Notes: generated from the sequence alone by a model not told the origin. Shown: positions 8,475-16,749, counted from the first letter of the stretch. The stretch: 23,635 bases of DNA from Roseburia sp. (GCA_003483745.1 DMYD01000046.1:1-23635), one strand, 5' to 3'. Numbers and translations are program-made.

Positions 8475-8518
8475 TGAAAAAACTTCTTCTGACTATCCGC
8501 AGACTGCCAGAAGAAGTT
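8475..8518 (-). terminator. Intrinsic terminator after the zinc-ribbon ORF
   Basis: AACTTCTTCTG (8481-8491) and CAGAAGAAGTT (8508-8518) form a perfect 11-bp stem with a 16-base loop. On the minus strand the stem is followed directly by six T residues. It ends the transcript that carries the membrane protein gene and the small zinc-ribbon ORF. Confidence 0.85.
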
Positions 8519-8521
8519 CTC

Positions 8522-8635
8522 CTAAAACCTTATTCCAGCCAGTGATCTTTTACAATATTTGCATCTTCCCAGCCAGTCCTTTTTTATTTTTTTTCCACAA
8601 AATGGACAGATTTTTGGTTTTACCACACAATACAT
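8522..8635 (-). CDS. 37-residue zinc-ribbon microprotein
   Basis: A short ORF that lies between the membrane protein gene (stop at 8650) and the terminator. It has ATG at 8635, a strong site (GGAAGTGGGAAA) just upstream, and TAG at 8522-8524. The product, about 37 residues and basic, carries two CxxC knuckles, CPFC at residues 10-13 and CKYC at 25-28, 11 residues apart, which is the pattern of a zinc-ribbon. Proximity, own ribosome binding site and shared terminator argue that it is translated together with the upstream membrane protein. In many Firmicutes a similar zinc ribbon is fused to the N-terminus of such membrane proteins; here it may be a separate partner. That it is a remnant is also possible. 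Confidence 0.6.
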   Translation of the reverse strand: MYCVVKPKICPFCGKKIKKDWLGRCKYCKRSLAGIRF

Positions 8636-8649
8636 TTTCCCACTTCCTT

Positions 8650-10068
8650 TTATTCATCCAGCAGACTCAGATCACTGCCCTGCGCATACTCTATAGGATT
8701 GTCATTCTCATAATATTCGCCATCTCCAATCTCTCTTGACCACAAAAGTTCTTCCTCTGCCTGATTTCCCTGCAGAGTAAGACGGCGTACTTCTTCCACA
8801 CCCATATATCCATAAACTTCGTACAGACCATTTCCATCCTCCGCTACATAAAAACTATATACCCCATAGAACGGACTTGTGGATGAAATCGCACCATTTT
8901 CATCAATCGTATAAATAATGTTTTCATAATCTGCATTACAGGTTCCATAACTGAGCAGAAGATCTTTTCTTCCATCTCCATTAATATCATACAATGAATA
9001 GGTACAGTTTCCCGGATACTCATTTTCCATTTCAACAACAAAGGAAGAATACATTTCCCTGTAATCCAGATTATTGACATCTACATCATCAAATTCGTAC
9101 TGATTTTCATCCTGTGCCAAGGAATCTTCCTGCATTGTCTGATCTGTAAAATCATCCGATACATTTTCATCTGAATGATCAGCATTCAATATGGTATCAT
9201 CCATACCCAGATCTGCATTTTGTTCGACATCATCATCAGATGATATCATTCCATGTGACTCTTCATAACTGCTGAAAATAGAATCTAACGCAATTCCCAT
9301 AGTCAGCATATTCTGTGATTCTCCATCAATATCTAAATATTCTACGGAAAAAGTTTCATTATCGTCAGCAATAATAAATTGAAAACAAAGTTTCGCTTCC
9401 TTATCTCCATACATGCATTTTCCATGAAACTCAACTACTTTTCTGTCGCTGGATGATTTAAAATACTGCCAGTCCGGATCTGAAAAATAGTCATCAAACG
9501 CTTCACCATAAGTAATCTGCGGATAACTGCTCGGTGCCCCGCCTTTTACCATTTCAATGTATTCATTTCCTGACGGAATAAGGTACAGCACCACAAGTAA
9601 AAAGATTCCTCCAAATGTTCCAATCAGCGAAGCCGTATGTAATTTTGTCAGTCTCATTGCCTTTTTATATTTTGTAAAGGGATTCATCGGCAATGTATGA
9701 TTCTCTTCTTTTGCAATATAATCAAGAATAGCATTTTCTTCTACAACATAATTATAATTTCTTCTTGAATCTTCCTTGCTGCGTATCACATGAATTATAC
9801 CATCCTCAAGGTTCAGTCTGTGTTTTCCGTATTTTCCCTGCACCTCAACATTTCCCTGTTCATTGTAATAAACCTGTTTTACCAGAAAACAGTTCATGTT
9901 TCTGATAATCTGCATCAGTTCCTCTGAAGTTGGAATATCGGTTTTCAAACCATCCGCATACTCTTTGAATCTTTTATTGACAAAGATCCATCGGAAGAGT
10001 TCCCATCCACAACAATAAAAAAATGATACTCCAAAAATCCATAAAACAATTTCCCTTAAAGTTTCCAT
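8650..10068 (-). CDS. Membrane protein with extracytoplasmic VCBS/FG-GAP-like domain
   Basis: A 472-residue protein of unknown function. A first transmembrane helix lies at about 5-28, then a cytoplasmic-looking segment (30-140), then a second transmembrane helix at about 143-164 (LHTASLIGTFGGIFLLVVLY). Next comes a domain found in many gut Firmicutes surface proteins (YGEAFDDYFSDPDWQYF and CMYGDKEAKLCFQFI, about 186-275). A very acidic Asp/Asn-rich linker (278-330) leads to a domain with DINGDGRKDLLL at 361-372, the Ca-binding loop typical of FG-GAP/VCBS repeats. The start has GGGAGG upstream. It is followed by the zinc-ribbon ORF and preceded by the terminator of the SulP gene, so it forms its own unit. 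Confidence 0.8.
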   Translation of the reverse strand: METLREIVLWIFGVSFFYCCGWELFRWIFVNKRFKEYADGLKTDIPTSEELMQIIRNMNCFLVKQVYYNEQGNVEVQGKYGKHRLNLEDGIIHVIRSKEDSRRNYNYVVEENAILDYIAKEENHTLPMNPFTKYKKAMRLTKLHTASLIGTFGGIFLLVVLYLIPSGNEYIEMVKGGAPSSYPQITYGEAFDDYFSDPDWQYFKSSSDRKVVEFHGKCMYGDKEAKLCFQFIIADDNETFSVEYLDIDGESQNMLTMGIALDSIFSSYEESHGMISSDDDVEQNADLGMDDTILNADHSDENVSDDFTDQTMQEDSLAQDENQYEFDDVDVNNLDYREMYSSFVVEMENEYPGNCTYSLYDINGDGRKDLLLSYGTCNADYENIIYTIDENGAISSTSPFYGVYSFYVAEDGNGLYEVYGYMGVEEVRRLTLQGNQAEEELLWSREIGDGEYYENDNPIEYAQGSDLSLLDE

Positions 10069-10148
10069 CTCATTTTCCTCCCTTGTTTTTTGATATCCTT
10101 ATTCTAGCAGACCACACGGACACATAATGTCCATGTACATTTTTAAGT

Positions 10149-10187
10149 AAAAAAATAGACAGAAATGTTTTTCTTACATCTCTGCCT
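10149..10187 (-). terminator. Intrinsic terminator of the SulP gene
   Basis: On the minus strand AGGCAGAGATGT pairs with ACATTTCTGTCT (plus-strand arms 10157-10168 and 10176-10187) with G-U pairs, a seven-base loop and a following run of seven T. It lies 19 bases downstream of the SulP stop codon. Confidence 0.75.
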
Positions 10188-10205
10188 AAAAAGTATCTTT
10201 ATTTT

Positions 10206-12323
10206 CTACTCTTTCCTTTTTTCTCTCAGCTCTAACACCAGCTCATACACCTCCGGTCTGCGCTCTTTTAAATGCTCATCCAGAAGATGCCTGCGCTCTT
10301 TAAAGCGCTCCGCTAACTCCGGATGCTCCTTTGCGATACGGTCATGCACTTCTTTCCGGTGTGCCTCCAGTTTGCCCGCTAACGTCATCTCGTCCTTGCC
10401 GGAGATATTGACGATTTCCTTTAAGTGCTCCTCTAAATGTTCCAGCCACTCATCCTCATCAAGTGCCTCCATGTGTGCCCAGCGGCCATGAAACAGATTT
10501 TCGACATCCCCAGTCTTTTTTAACTGCTCAATCTGCAGCACAATCTGTCTTTCGATTTCTTCTTCCGTTTCCGAACCAAATGCCCAGACAAATTCCTGCA
10601 CACGGTTATCCGCACGTTTTCTCGATGCGCTGCGCTCCTCATTATCCACGCCGCCCTCAAGAGGATACGGTCTGTTGATTCCCATATCTTTTAACGCGAT
10701 ATGTATGGTTCTCCGCACACAGCCTTCCTCGATGAGATAGCCAAGACCTAATTTTCGAAGCTGCTCATTCACGTCTGCGATGTGCTCTGTCATATAGAAA
10801 CGGATTCCTTTTTCCTTCAAAAATTTGTACAGGATCTCCAGACGGTCTGCCGCTGTGATATCCAGACTTCCGATTCCTCCGGCATCCAAAATGACTGCTT
10901 TCGTGTCATCTTTGATATGCTCCTCGATATCCTTCTGCAGCACCCCGATATTTGCAAAAAACAGATTGCTGCTGAAACGATAGATCACAACTCCCTCCAC
11001 CGCATGGATCTGGCTGCCTTCCCGCAGATCCCTGAAATGCTGATGGCCGGGCTGGATTCCCAAGAAACACCTTGCCGGTTTTGAAGTACGGATGATCATT
11101 TCTGTAAAAGAAAGGATAATTCCGATCAAAACGCCGTTAATCGTGCCAAGCATCAATACACCAAAAAAGGCTCCTATAAAAATGAAACACTCCGTCCGGC
11201 TGACTTTCCACAATCTGACCGCAAGTTCAAACTCCGTCGCACCAAGCAGTGCCGAGATCACGATCGCCGTCAGCACCGGAATCGGCAGATACCCGATAAA
11301 ACCGGTTCCACACAGAAGAAGAACGATCATTGATAACCCAGCCGCAATGCCGGTAAGCTGTGTTTTTGCCTGATACTGTTCGCCCATTGCACTTCGTGAC
11401 ACCGAACCGTTGATCGGACAGCATCCGGTAAATGCCGCCACAAAGTTGCCCATGGAAAATGCAAAAATTTCCTGATTATCATCAATCTTGTAACCGTTTT
11501 TCTGTGCAAAACTGTTCTCTGCCAATAAAGTTTCCGCCATAATAACAACCGCAACTGACAGGCTGGTGATGATTGCGTCCTTCGGCGCGATCGCTGTAAA
11601 ATCCGGTATGCTCCATTCTGGCATGCCGGGTTCTACTGCTGCAAGCGTCTGTACACCCCACTCCCTGACCGGTAAAAACCGCGTCATCAATGCTCCGGCT
11701 GCCATCAATGCAACTGCCATTGGAAATTTTGGAATTAATTTTTTTGAAACCAGAAGAATGAAAAGTGCGGTAAGTCCGATCACAAGTGAGGGCAGATTGA
11801 TTGCTTTCACAGTCTCTGCAATGTGCCCTGCCAGTTCTAAAAGTTCCCCGACTCCTGCTGTGCCGCCCATCAGTTTTGGCACCTGCATCAGAATAATCGT
11901 CGTACAGATTCCGGTGATAAATCCCCCCATGACCGGTGCCGAGATAAAATTGACCAGTTTTCCTGCTTTCATAAAATAAAATGCCAGCAGCCACAGTGCC
12001 ACACAAAAAGTCAGTACAGGAACTGCTGCCATGGCTTCTTTTGTACCGCCCTCTATCCCAAGCCCGACAATAGCAGATCCAACCAACGCAGCCGGAGCTG
12101 CATCCACACCAAAAATAAACTGCGGCGACGTGGAAAACAATCCAAATAAAATGATCGGGAACACCGAACCATACAGTCCATAAACTGCCGGAAGCCCCGC
12201 AATCTGCGCATATCCCATAGAAATCGGAATGGAAACTGCCATGATAATAATTCCCGCTAAAATATCTTTCGGAAGATTTTTCTTATTATAATGTTTTAAT
12301 GTCTGGAATGGCTGCACTCTCAT
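10206..12323 (-). CDS. SulP-family anion transporter with STAS domain
   Basis: A 705-residue integral membrane protein of the SLC26/SulP family. The N-terminal part (about 15-415) holds the many hydrophobic helices, with the family signature near the start (IPISMGYAQIAGLPAVYGLY, residues 32-51). A STAS domain follows (about 435-550, VILDAGGIGSLDIT). The last 145 residues (560-705) are an extra charged helical tail, longer than in most SulP proteins. Substrates of the family include sulfate, bicarbonate, dicarboxylates and chloride; the sequence alone does not decide. The divergent metY next door makes a sulfur role attractive, but this is context only. ATG at 12323 has GAGAAG upstream. A possible promoter lies at 12385-12412. 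Confidence 0.9.
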   Translation of the reverse strand: MRVQPFQTLKHYNKKNLPKDILAGIIIMAVSIPISMGYAQIAGLPAVYGLYGSVFPIILFGLFSTSPQFIFGVDAAPAALVGSAIVGLGIEGGTKEAMAAVPVLTFCVALWLLAFYFMKAGKLVNFISAPVMGGFITGICTTIILMQVPKLMGGTAGVGELLELAGHIAETVKAINLPSLVIGLTALFILLVSKKLIPKFPMAVALMAAGALMTRFLPVREWGVQTLAAVEPGMPEWSIPDFTAIAPKDAIITSLSVAVVIMAETLLAENSFAQKNGYKIDDNQEIFAFSMGNFVAAFTGCCPINGSVSRSAMGEQYQAKTQLTGIAAGLSMIVLLLCGTGFIGYLPIPVLTAIVISALLGATEFELAVRLWKVSRTECFIFIGAFFGVLMLGTINGVLIGIILSFTEMIIRTSKPARCFLGIQPGHQHFRDLREGSQIHAVEGVVIYRFSSNLFFANIGVLQKDIEEHIKDDTKAVILDAGGIGSLDITAADRLEILYKFLKEKGIRFYMTEHIADVNEQLRKLGLGYLIEEGCVRRTIHIALKDMGINRPYPLEGGVDNEERSASRKRADNRVQEFVWAFGSETEEEIERQIVLQIEQLKKTGDVENLFHGRWAHMEALDEDEWLEHLEEHLKEIVNISGKDEMTLAGKLEAHRKEVHDRIAKEHPELAERFKERRHLLDEHLKERRPEVYELVLELREKRKE

Positions 12324-12384
12324 GTTTCAATCACACTTCTCTCTTTTTATTCAAACCTGACATACTCTGTATTTTTTCTTCCTT

Positions 12385-12412
12385 ACTGTATCACAAATCT
12401 TTTAAAATCAAA
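12385..12412 (-). promoter_or_regulatory. Possible promoter of the SulP gene
   Basis: Read on the minus strand, TTTGAT (12412-12407) and TACAGT (12390-12385) are separated by 16 bases, about 60 bases before the SulP start. The match to consensus is only moderate. Confidence 0.3.
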
Positions 12413-12422
12413 AGATATTCCC

Positions 12423-12451
12423 TTGTAAAATATCCCCTGAGATGATACGAT
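12423..12451 (+). promoter_or_regulatory. Possible promoter of metY
   Basis: TTGTAA (12423-12428) and TACGAT (12446-12451) with a 17-base spacer, each four of six to consensus. It would leave a leader of about 95 bases before the metY start, without a recognisable riboswitch. Confidence 0.35.
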
Positions 12452-12476
12452 ACCTTTATGTGCTTTTTCTTATTAA

Positions 12477-12490
12477 TGTAATGAATTACA
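12477..12490. promoter_or_regulatory. Small dyad in the metY leader
   Basis: TGTAAT, two bases, ATTACA: a perfect dyad that could be an operator. It lies downstream of the proposed promoter and about 60 bases before the start codon, followed by another partial dyad (GGGAAATTTTTTCC, 12491-12504). No regulator can be named. Confidence 0.3.
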
Positions 12491-12551
12491 GGGAAATTTT
12501 TTCCTACAAATGATATTTTATAAATCAAAAAAAACGGAGGATACAATTACT

Positions 12552-13841
12552 ATGAGTGAATACAGAATGGGAACAAAATGTGTGCAGGCGGGTTACACAC
12601 CGGGCAATGGAGAGCCAAGGCAGGTGCCGATCATCCAGTCGACTACTTTTAAATACAGCACCAGCGAAGATATGGGAAAACTTTTTGACTTAGAGGCAGA
12701 CGGTTATTTTTACAGCCGCCTTCAAAATCCTACCAACGATATCGTCGCTGCAAAGATTGCCGCTATGGAAGGCGGTTCCGCTGCAATGTTAACTTCTTCC
12801 GGACAGGCAGCCAATTTTCTCGCTATGTTTAATATCTGTGAATGTGGCGACCACATCGTTGCTTCCTCCTCTATCTATGGCGGAACTTTCAACCTGCTTG
12901 CTGTCACTATGGCAAAAATGGGAATCACGACCACATTTGTTTCCCCGGATGCCTCCGAAGAAGAATTAAATGCCGCCTTTAAGCCAAATACAAAGCTGAT
13001 GTTCGGGGAGACGATCGCTAACCCTGCACTCACAGTTTTAGATATCGAGCTGTTTGCAAAAGTTGCACATGCACACGGTGTTCCACTTGTGATGGACAAT
13101 ACGTTCCCGACTCCGGTCAACTGCCGCCCGTTTGAATGGGGTGCAGATATCGTAACGCATTCCACAACCAAATACATGGATGGACACGGAGCAGCCTTAG
13201 GCGGGGCGATCGTAGACAGTGGTAAATTTGACTGGATGGCTCATGCAGACAAATATCCGGGACTGTGCACACCGGACGAAAGCTATCATGGGATCACCTA
13301 CGCAGAAAAATTCGGCAAAGAAGGTGCTTTCATCACAAAATGTACGGCACAGCTGATGCGTGATTTTGGCTGCATGCAGTCCCCACAGAGTGCCTTTATT
13401 TTAAACCTTGGTCTGGAATCTCTGCATGTCCGTATGCCAAAACATGTGGAAAACGGTCAGGCTGTTGCTGAATTTTTAGAGCAGCATCCAAAGGTTGCCT
13501 ATGTCAACTATCCGGGGCTTCCTTCCAATAAATATTATGAGCGTGCAAAAAAATACCTGCCAAACGGCGGCTGTGGTGTCGTTTCCTTCGGTTTAAAGGG
13601 CGGACGTGCCGCTGCATCCACATTTATGCAGAATCTGAAACTCGGAGCAATCGAAACACATGTTGCTGACGCAAGAACCTGCTGCTTAAATCCTGCAACC
13701 TCCACACATCGCCAGATGACGGATGAACAGTTAAAAGAAGCCGGTGTTCCGGCTGAACTTGTCCGTATCAGCCTTGGACTTGAGGATAAAGAGGATTTGA
13801 TCGCAGACATTTCCCATGCACTTGATGCAATTTTGGAATAA
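12552..13841 (+). CDS. metY: O-acetylhomoserine sulfhydrylase
   Basis: A 429-residue PLP enzyme of the Cys/Met metabolism family, fold type I, cytosolic. It makes homocysteine from O-acetylhomoserine and sulfide. The N-terminus has the family block VPIIQSTTFKY, then YSRLQNPTNDIV; the cofactor lysine is in THSTTKYMDG (about residue 207), the PLP-binding aspartate in VMDNTF (about 182), and the C-terminus has RISLGLEDKEDLI. The length is typical. The start at 12552 is chosen over an upstream in-frame ATG (12510) because GGAGG lies 11 bases before it and homologues begin there. It diverges from the SulP gene and ends in a terminator shared with the converging gene. Cystathionine lyases and synthases are related, but the sequence pattern favours MetY. 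Confidence 0.92.
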   Translation: MSEYRMGTKCVQAGYTPGNGEPRQVPIIQSTTFKYSTSEDMGKLFDLEADGYFYSRLQNPTNDIVAAKIAAMEGGSAAMLTSSGQAANFLAMFNICECGDHIVASSSIYGGTFNLLAVTMAKMGITTTFVSPDASEEELNAAFKPNTKLMFGETIANPALTVLDIELFAKVAHAHGVPLVMDNTFPTPVNCRPFEWGADIVTHSTTKYMDGHGAALGGAIVDSGKFDWMAHADKYPGLCTPDESYHGITYAEKFGKEGAFITKCTAQLMRDFGCMQSPQSAFILNLGLESLHVRMPKHVENGQAVAEFLEQHPKVAYVNYPGLPSNKYYERAKKYLPNGGCGVVSFGLKGGRAAASTFMQNLKLGAIETHVADARTCCLNPATSTHRQMTDEQLKEAGVPAELVRISLGLEDKEDLIADISHALDAILE

Positions 13842-13888
13842 GATAAAGTTTGCCGCTTTTTACCAGAATATATAAGGATTATATACTG

Positions 13889-13930
13889 AAAAAAGGATGC
13901 ATCCTGTAAAACCAGGAAGCATCCTTTTTT
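13889..13930. terminator. Bidirectional terminator between converging genes
   Basis: AAAAAAGGATGC (13889-13900) and GCATCCTTTTTT (13919-13930) form a perfect 12-bp stem with an 18-base loop in which ATCCTG and CAGGA can pair further. It has T-runs on both strands and ends metY on one side and the carbonic-anhydrase-like gene on the other. Confidence 0.9.
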
Positions 13931-14400
13931 CACATCTGCAACAGCTGATCTTTTGCTTCTTTCACATAAAGCAATGCATTGTTCCGGTTCGAAGCAATCT
14001 CCTCTTCCGTGAGCATTCTTCTGACCTTCGCCGGATTGCCAAATGCAAGACTGCCATCCGGGATCTCCATATTCTGTGTCACAAGCGCTCCCGCCCCGAT
14101 AATACAGTTGCTGCCGATCACTGCTCCATTTAATATGATCGCACCCATTCCGATCAATGTATTATTTCCAACCGTACATCCATGTACGATCGCACTGTGC
14201 CCGATCGTCACATCATCCCCAATGGTAAGTGCATGCCCGTCTCCCACGTGAAGTACTGCATTATCCTGTACATTCGTCCTGCTTCCGATCGTGATCCTGT
14301 CAGTGTCTCCACGGACCGTTGCATGATACCATATTCCTGAATCCTCACCGATCGTGACATCTCCTTTTACGATCGCGCCCTCTGCTAAATAATATGCCAT
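13930..14400 (-). CDS. Gamma-carbonic anhydrase-like hexapeptide-repeat protein
   Basis: A 156-residue left-handed beta-helix protein of the YrdA/PaaY/gamma-class carbonic anhydrase family. It shows repeated hexapeptide units (IGSRTNVQDNAVLHVG, IGDDVTIGHSAIVHG, VGNNTLIGMGAIILNG) and the three histidines expected to bind the metal: His51, His68 and His73, in the order H...H-x4-H. A C-terminal helix with Arg and Lys follows the last coil. Members bind a divalent metal and may hydrate CO2, but many relatives have no proven activity. The ATG at 14400 is used; a GTG four codons upstream (14412) is in frame. It follows the kinase-like gene by 49 bases, so one transcript is likely. Confidence 0.88.
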   Translation of the reverse strand: MAYYLAEGAIVKGDVTIGEDSGIWYHATVRGDTDRITIGSRTNVQDNAVLHVGDGHALTIGDDVTIGHSAIVHGCTVGNNTLIGMGAIILNGAVIGSNCIIGAGALVTQNMEIPDGSLAFGNPAKVRRMLTEEEIASNRNNALLYVKEAKDQLLQM

Positions 14401-14449
14401 GATATACCACACTTTCTGTCTGATTTTGCATCAGGTCTGTCTTATTTTA

Positions 14450-15022
14450 TCAGCCTTCACCGTTTATCTGACTGATATACGCCGAAACAACTGCAGCCAC
14501 ACCATCCATACCAAGTCTGCACTCATCTAAACAGAGATCATAATTGCCTGCCAATCCCCATGTTTCTCCCGAGTAATAATTATGATACTGTTTTCTTCTA
14601 CGGTCTGTGTCATCCACGATCAGTTTTGCTTTTGACTCTGATACCTGATGTTTCTTTGCAATTTTTTCAATTCTTGTTTTCTTGTCCCCACACAGGAAAA
14701 TGCGTACAGCATCCGGATGCTCTTTGTATGCATAATCTGATGCCCGTCCGATCACGATGCATGGCTGATCACCAAACAGTGCCGATAATACCTTTTTCGG
14801 TGTCTCGCGTACTTTTAAATTCATATCATCCGCAACCATGCTCATCATATCATCCACCTGACGTTCTCCAAAATAAAACGGATACTTGTCATACACTTTT
14901 TTCTCTTTTGCGAGTTCGATCAGTTCTTTTTTGGAATAACAGGGAATCCCATATATTTCTGATAACTTTCTTCCTACTTCGTCCCCTTCACATCCACATT
15001 GTCTTGCAATTGTTATAATCAT
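14450..15022 (-). CDS. Cytidylate-kinase-like P-loop protein
   Basis: A 190-residue protein of the cytidylate kinase-like family (PF13189 type), common in Clostridia and of unsettled function. The N-terminus IITIARQCGCEGDEVGRKLS contains a divergent phosphate-binding loop rich in Gly, lacking the usual GKST. It continues with GIPCYSKKELI, then CIVIGRASDYAYKEHPDAVR and TRIEKIAKKHQVSESKAK and the motif DDTDRRRKQYHNYYSG near the C-terminus, all features of this family. ATG at 15022 is chosen because GGAG lies seven bases upstream; the frame is open 34 codons further but without a site. The region just upstream is the end of a tetR relic. Real CMP kinase activity is doubtful. Confidence 0.85.
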   Translation of the reverse strand: MIITIARQCGCEGDEVGRKLSEIYGIPCYSKKELIELAKEKKVYDKYPFYFGERQVDDMMSMVADDMNLKVRETPKKVLSALFGDQPCIVIGRASDYAYKEHPDAVRIFLCGDKKTRIEKIAKKHQVSESKAKLIVDDTDRRRKQYHNYYSGETWGLAGNYDLCLDECRLGMDGVAAVVSAYISQINGEG

Positions 15023-15074
15023 AATAATCTCCATTTCTTGCGCATGAAAAATTTTATTTTTTACACTAGTCCTC

Positions 15075-15598
15075 CTACATCTGAGTAACATCTCTCTCAA
15101 ACACATATTCGAACAGCTTATCAAAAATCATATCCAAATTTACATCCTGGTGTAATGCTTCCTTTTGCGTGACACATATAGTCATCATGCGAAGGAAGTT
15201 AATGAAAACTTTTTCGTCCACATCCTTTCATACTCCCTCCATTATGGACAAAAGATACTCCGGGGTATCCGAATTAAGATCATCCTCTATAAATCCAGCC
15301 TCTTTCATGGCTGGATAAAGATTTTTGACATCCTCCTCCATCAGATACTGGTATATACTGTTCTGATGATAAATGATCATCCGAAGCATCTTCTTGCCTT
15401 CTTCCTTTGTCATCTTCTGTCTGCCATTAAGAAATACTTCTATACTTTTCATAGTTTTCGCACATTCATATTTGATCAGTGCGATAATAAAAAGTTCTTT
15501 TGTGTCAATCCATACTTTTTAATCAGAGTCATTCCTGCCTCAAACATTTTATTTTCAATTTCTTTTTTTTCATCCTCCGTAAATACTCTGACAGGCAT
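15075..15598 (-). pseudogene. Broken TetR-family regulator
   Basis: The start is well defined: ATG at 15598 with GGAGGA just upstream, then MPVRVFTEDEKKEIENK and LIKKYGLTQK, the usual entrance to the first helix of TetR proteins. Then the HTH residues are missing: the frame changes near 15500, and the other frame goes straight to LFIIALIKYECAKTMKSIEV and NLYPAMKEAGFIEDD. The C-terminal part continues after an in-frame TGA (15228-15230) with KDVDEKVFINFLRMMTICVT and ends at TAG (15075-15077). So it has lost the DNA-binding region, carries a frameshift and a nonsense codon. The 74-codon open frame at 15228-15452 is only a slice of this gene. Confidence 0.8.
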
Positions 15599-16135
15599 AA
15601 GATGTCCTCCTGTTTTTCGCAATACTACCTGATCTGCATTGGCAATCGACTGCAGGCGATGCGCTACTATGATTACTGTCTTCTCCTGTACCAGTGAGTT
15701 GATTGCAGACTGGATCAACACCTCGTTTTCCGGGTCAAGTGACGCTATTGCCTCATCCAGCAATACGATCGGTGCATCTTTCAGAAGCGCACGTGCTATG
15801 GAAATACGCTGTTTTTCCCCGCCGGAAAGTGTTGAACCACCCTCTCCAACCATTGTATCATATTCGTCCGGCAAAGACATTATAAAATTATGACAGGATG
15901 CCTTTTTGGCAGCTTCCATCACTTCCTCTGTTGTTGCATTTTCATTTCCCATCCTTATGTTATTCATTATATCAAATACTGACAGACAGACAAAAGACAA
16001 TACAAGTCTGACCAGTGTTATGGCTATCTGTGGTGCAAAGTTATTTGCCAGATTCTCAATTGTAGTAAAGTCCCGAAGTAACACTGTAGACATCCTTCTC
16101 GTATCAGGCATTACAGCAATCTGCCAGATAAGCAT
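15599..16135 (-). pseudogene. Truncated ABC exporter (ABCB/MsbA type)
   Basis: The N-terminal 50 residues (RDFTTIENLANNFAPQIAIT, then LVRLVLSFVCLSV) look like a piece of an exporter transmembrane domain. They are joined after about residue 57 to the middle of the ATPase domain (NNIRMGNENATTEEV), so the rest of the membrane domain and the Walker A motif are absent. Signature LSGGEKQRISIARALL, Walker B IVLLDEAIASLDPEN and switch-region IIVAHRLQSIANADQ are present. The C-terminus is also lost and the frame runs through the ribosome binding site of tetR into its N-terminus, giving a chimeric 219-codon frame. Upstream (16136-16210) a further exporter-like hydrophobic stretch lies in another frame. 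The product could not hydrolyse ATP. Confidence 0.82.
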
Positions 16136-16227
16136 ATTACAATTCGGATAAAAAGCCTGATTACTGCAATTTCTTCTTTCTTTTTATCTTCTGCCAGAAA
16201 AAAATTTCTTTCCCTACCACTCACATT

Positions 16228-16526
16228 TTAATTCTTCTCATATACCTCGGCCTCCCACATGGAACGGACAACCACATACTTATAGTCTGGATATTCTCTG
16301 ATCTCATACACAATGTATCACCGAAAAAATCTGTTCTGCAGATCATATGATGTGTTTCCGTGTATGCTCCAATTTTCTCATAATTTACCCAATGATAGGT
16401 ATTTCTATCAAAAGACAACTCTTCACCAGTCATTACTGCTCTGCATTTATCTAAATTATAGATTGTGTAAAAAATACATGCTGTCAAAAAAATTATACAC
16501 ACAGACAATATCATTTTTTTCTTCAT
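16228..16526 (-). pseudogene. Frameshifted small lipoprotein-like gene
   Basis: ATG at 16526 with GGGAGAG eight bases upstream opens a protein with a signal-like N-terminus and a possible lipobox (MKKKMILSVCIIFLTAC). It continues to ICRTDFFGDT near residue 70. Near 16310 the natural frame is lost; the neighbouring frame continues smoothly with VYEIREYPDYKYVVVRSMWE and ends at TAA (16228-16230). A single-base loss is the simplest explanation. The family is not named; proteins of this size with a YEIREYPDY-type C-terminus occur in gut Firmicutes, as far as I recall. The frame is open 55 codons upstream to a GTG at 16691, with an alternative start at 16602 (AAGGA upstream), which may be another remnant. 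Confidence 0.6.
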
Positions 16527-16749
16527 ATACAATTCTCTCCCATGGAAGCTTTCTTTTTCATTATTCAATTCATCAAACATTACCTGAGTCAATGCACTCA
16601 TGATATCGAATCCTTTATCAATATGAAAATAATGAACATTTTCTGCTTTTGCGCAAAAATACCTCACTTCTAACCGCCTCGAATTGCACACGTTTTAAAT
16701 CCGCATTATGGAATTTTTCCCAAACAGCCAAACTGATCTACGCATACTT

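Noticed and set aside
10165..12006. Several open frames on both strands inside the SulP gene
   Set aside because: They are shadows of the long SulP frame; their products are low-complexity or Cys/Ser/Arg-rich and have no ribosome binding sites.
12452..12551. SAM or T-box riboswitch before metY
   Set aside because: No T-box sequence and no SAM-I core elements are visible, and the leader is short for these classes.
15228..15452. A separate 74-residue gene
   Set aside because: It has no ribosome binding site, and the reading frame is continuous on both sides with TetR C-terminal sequence; it is a slice of the tetR relic.
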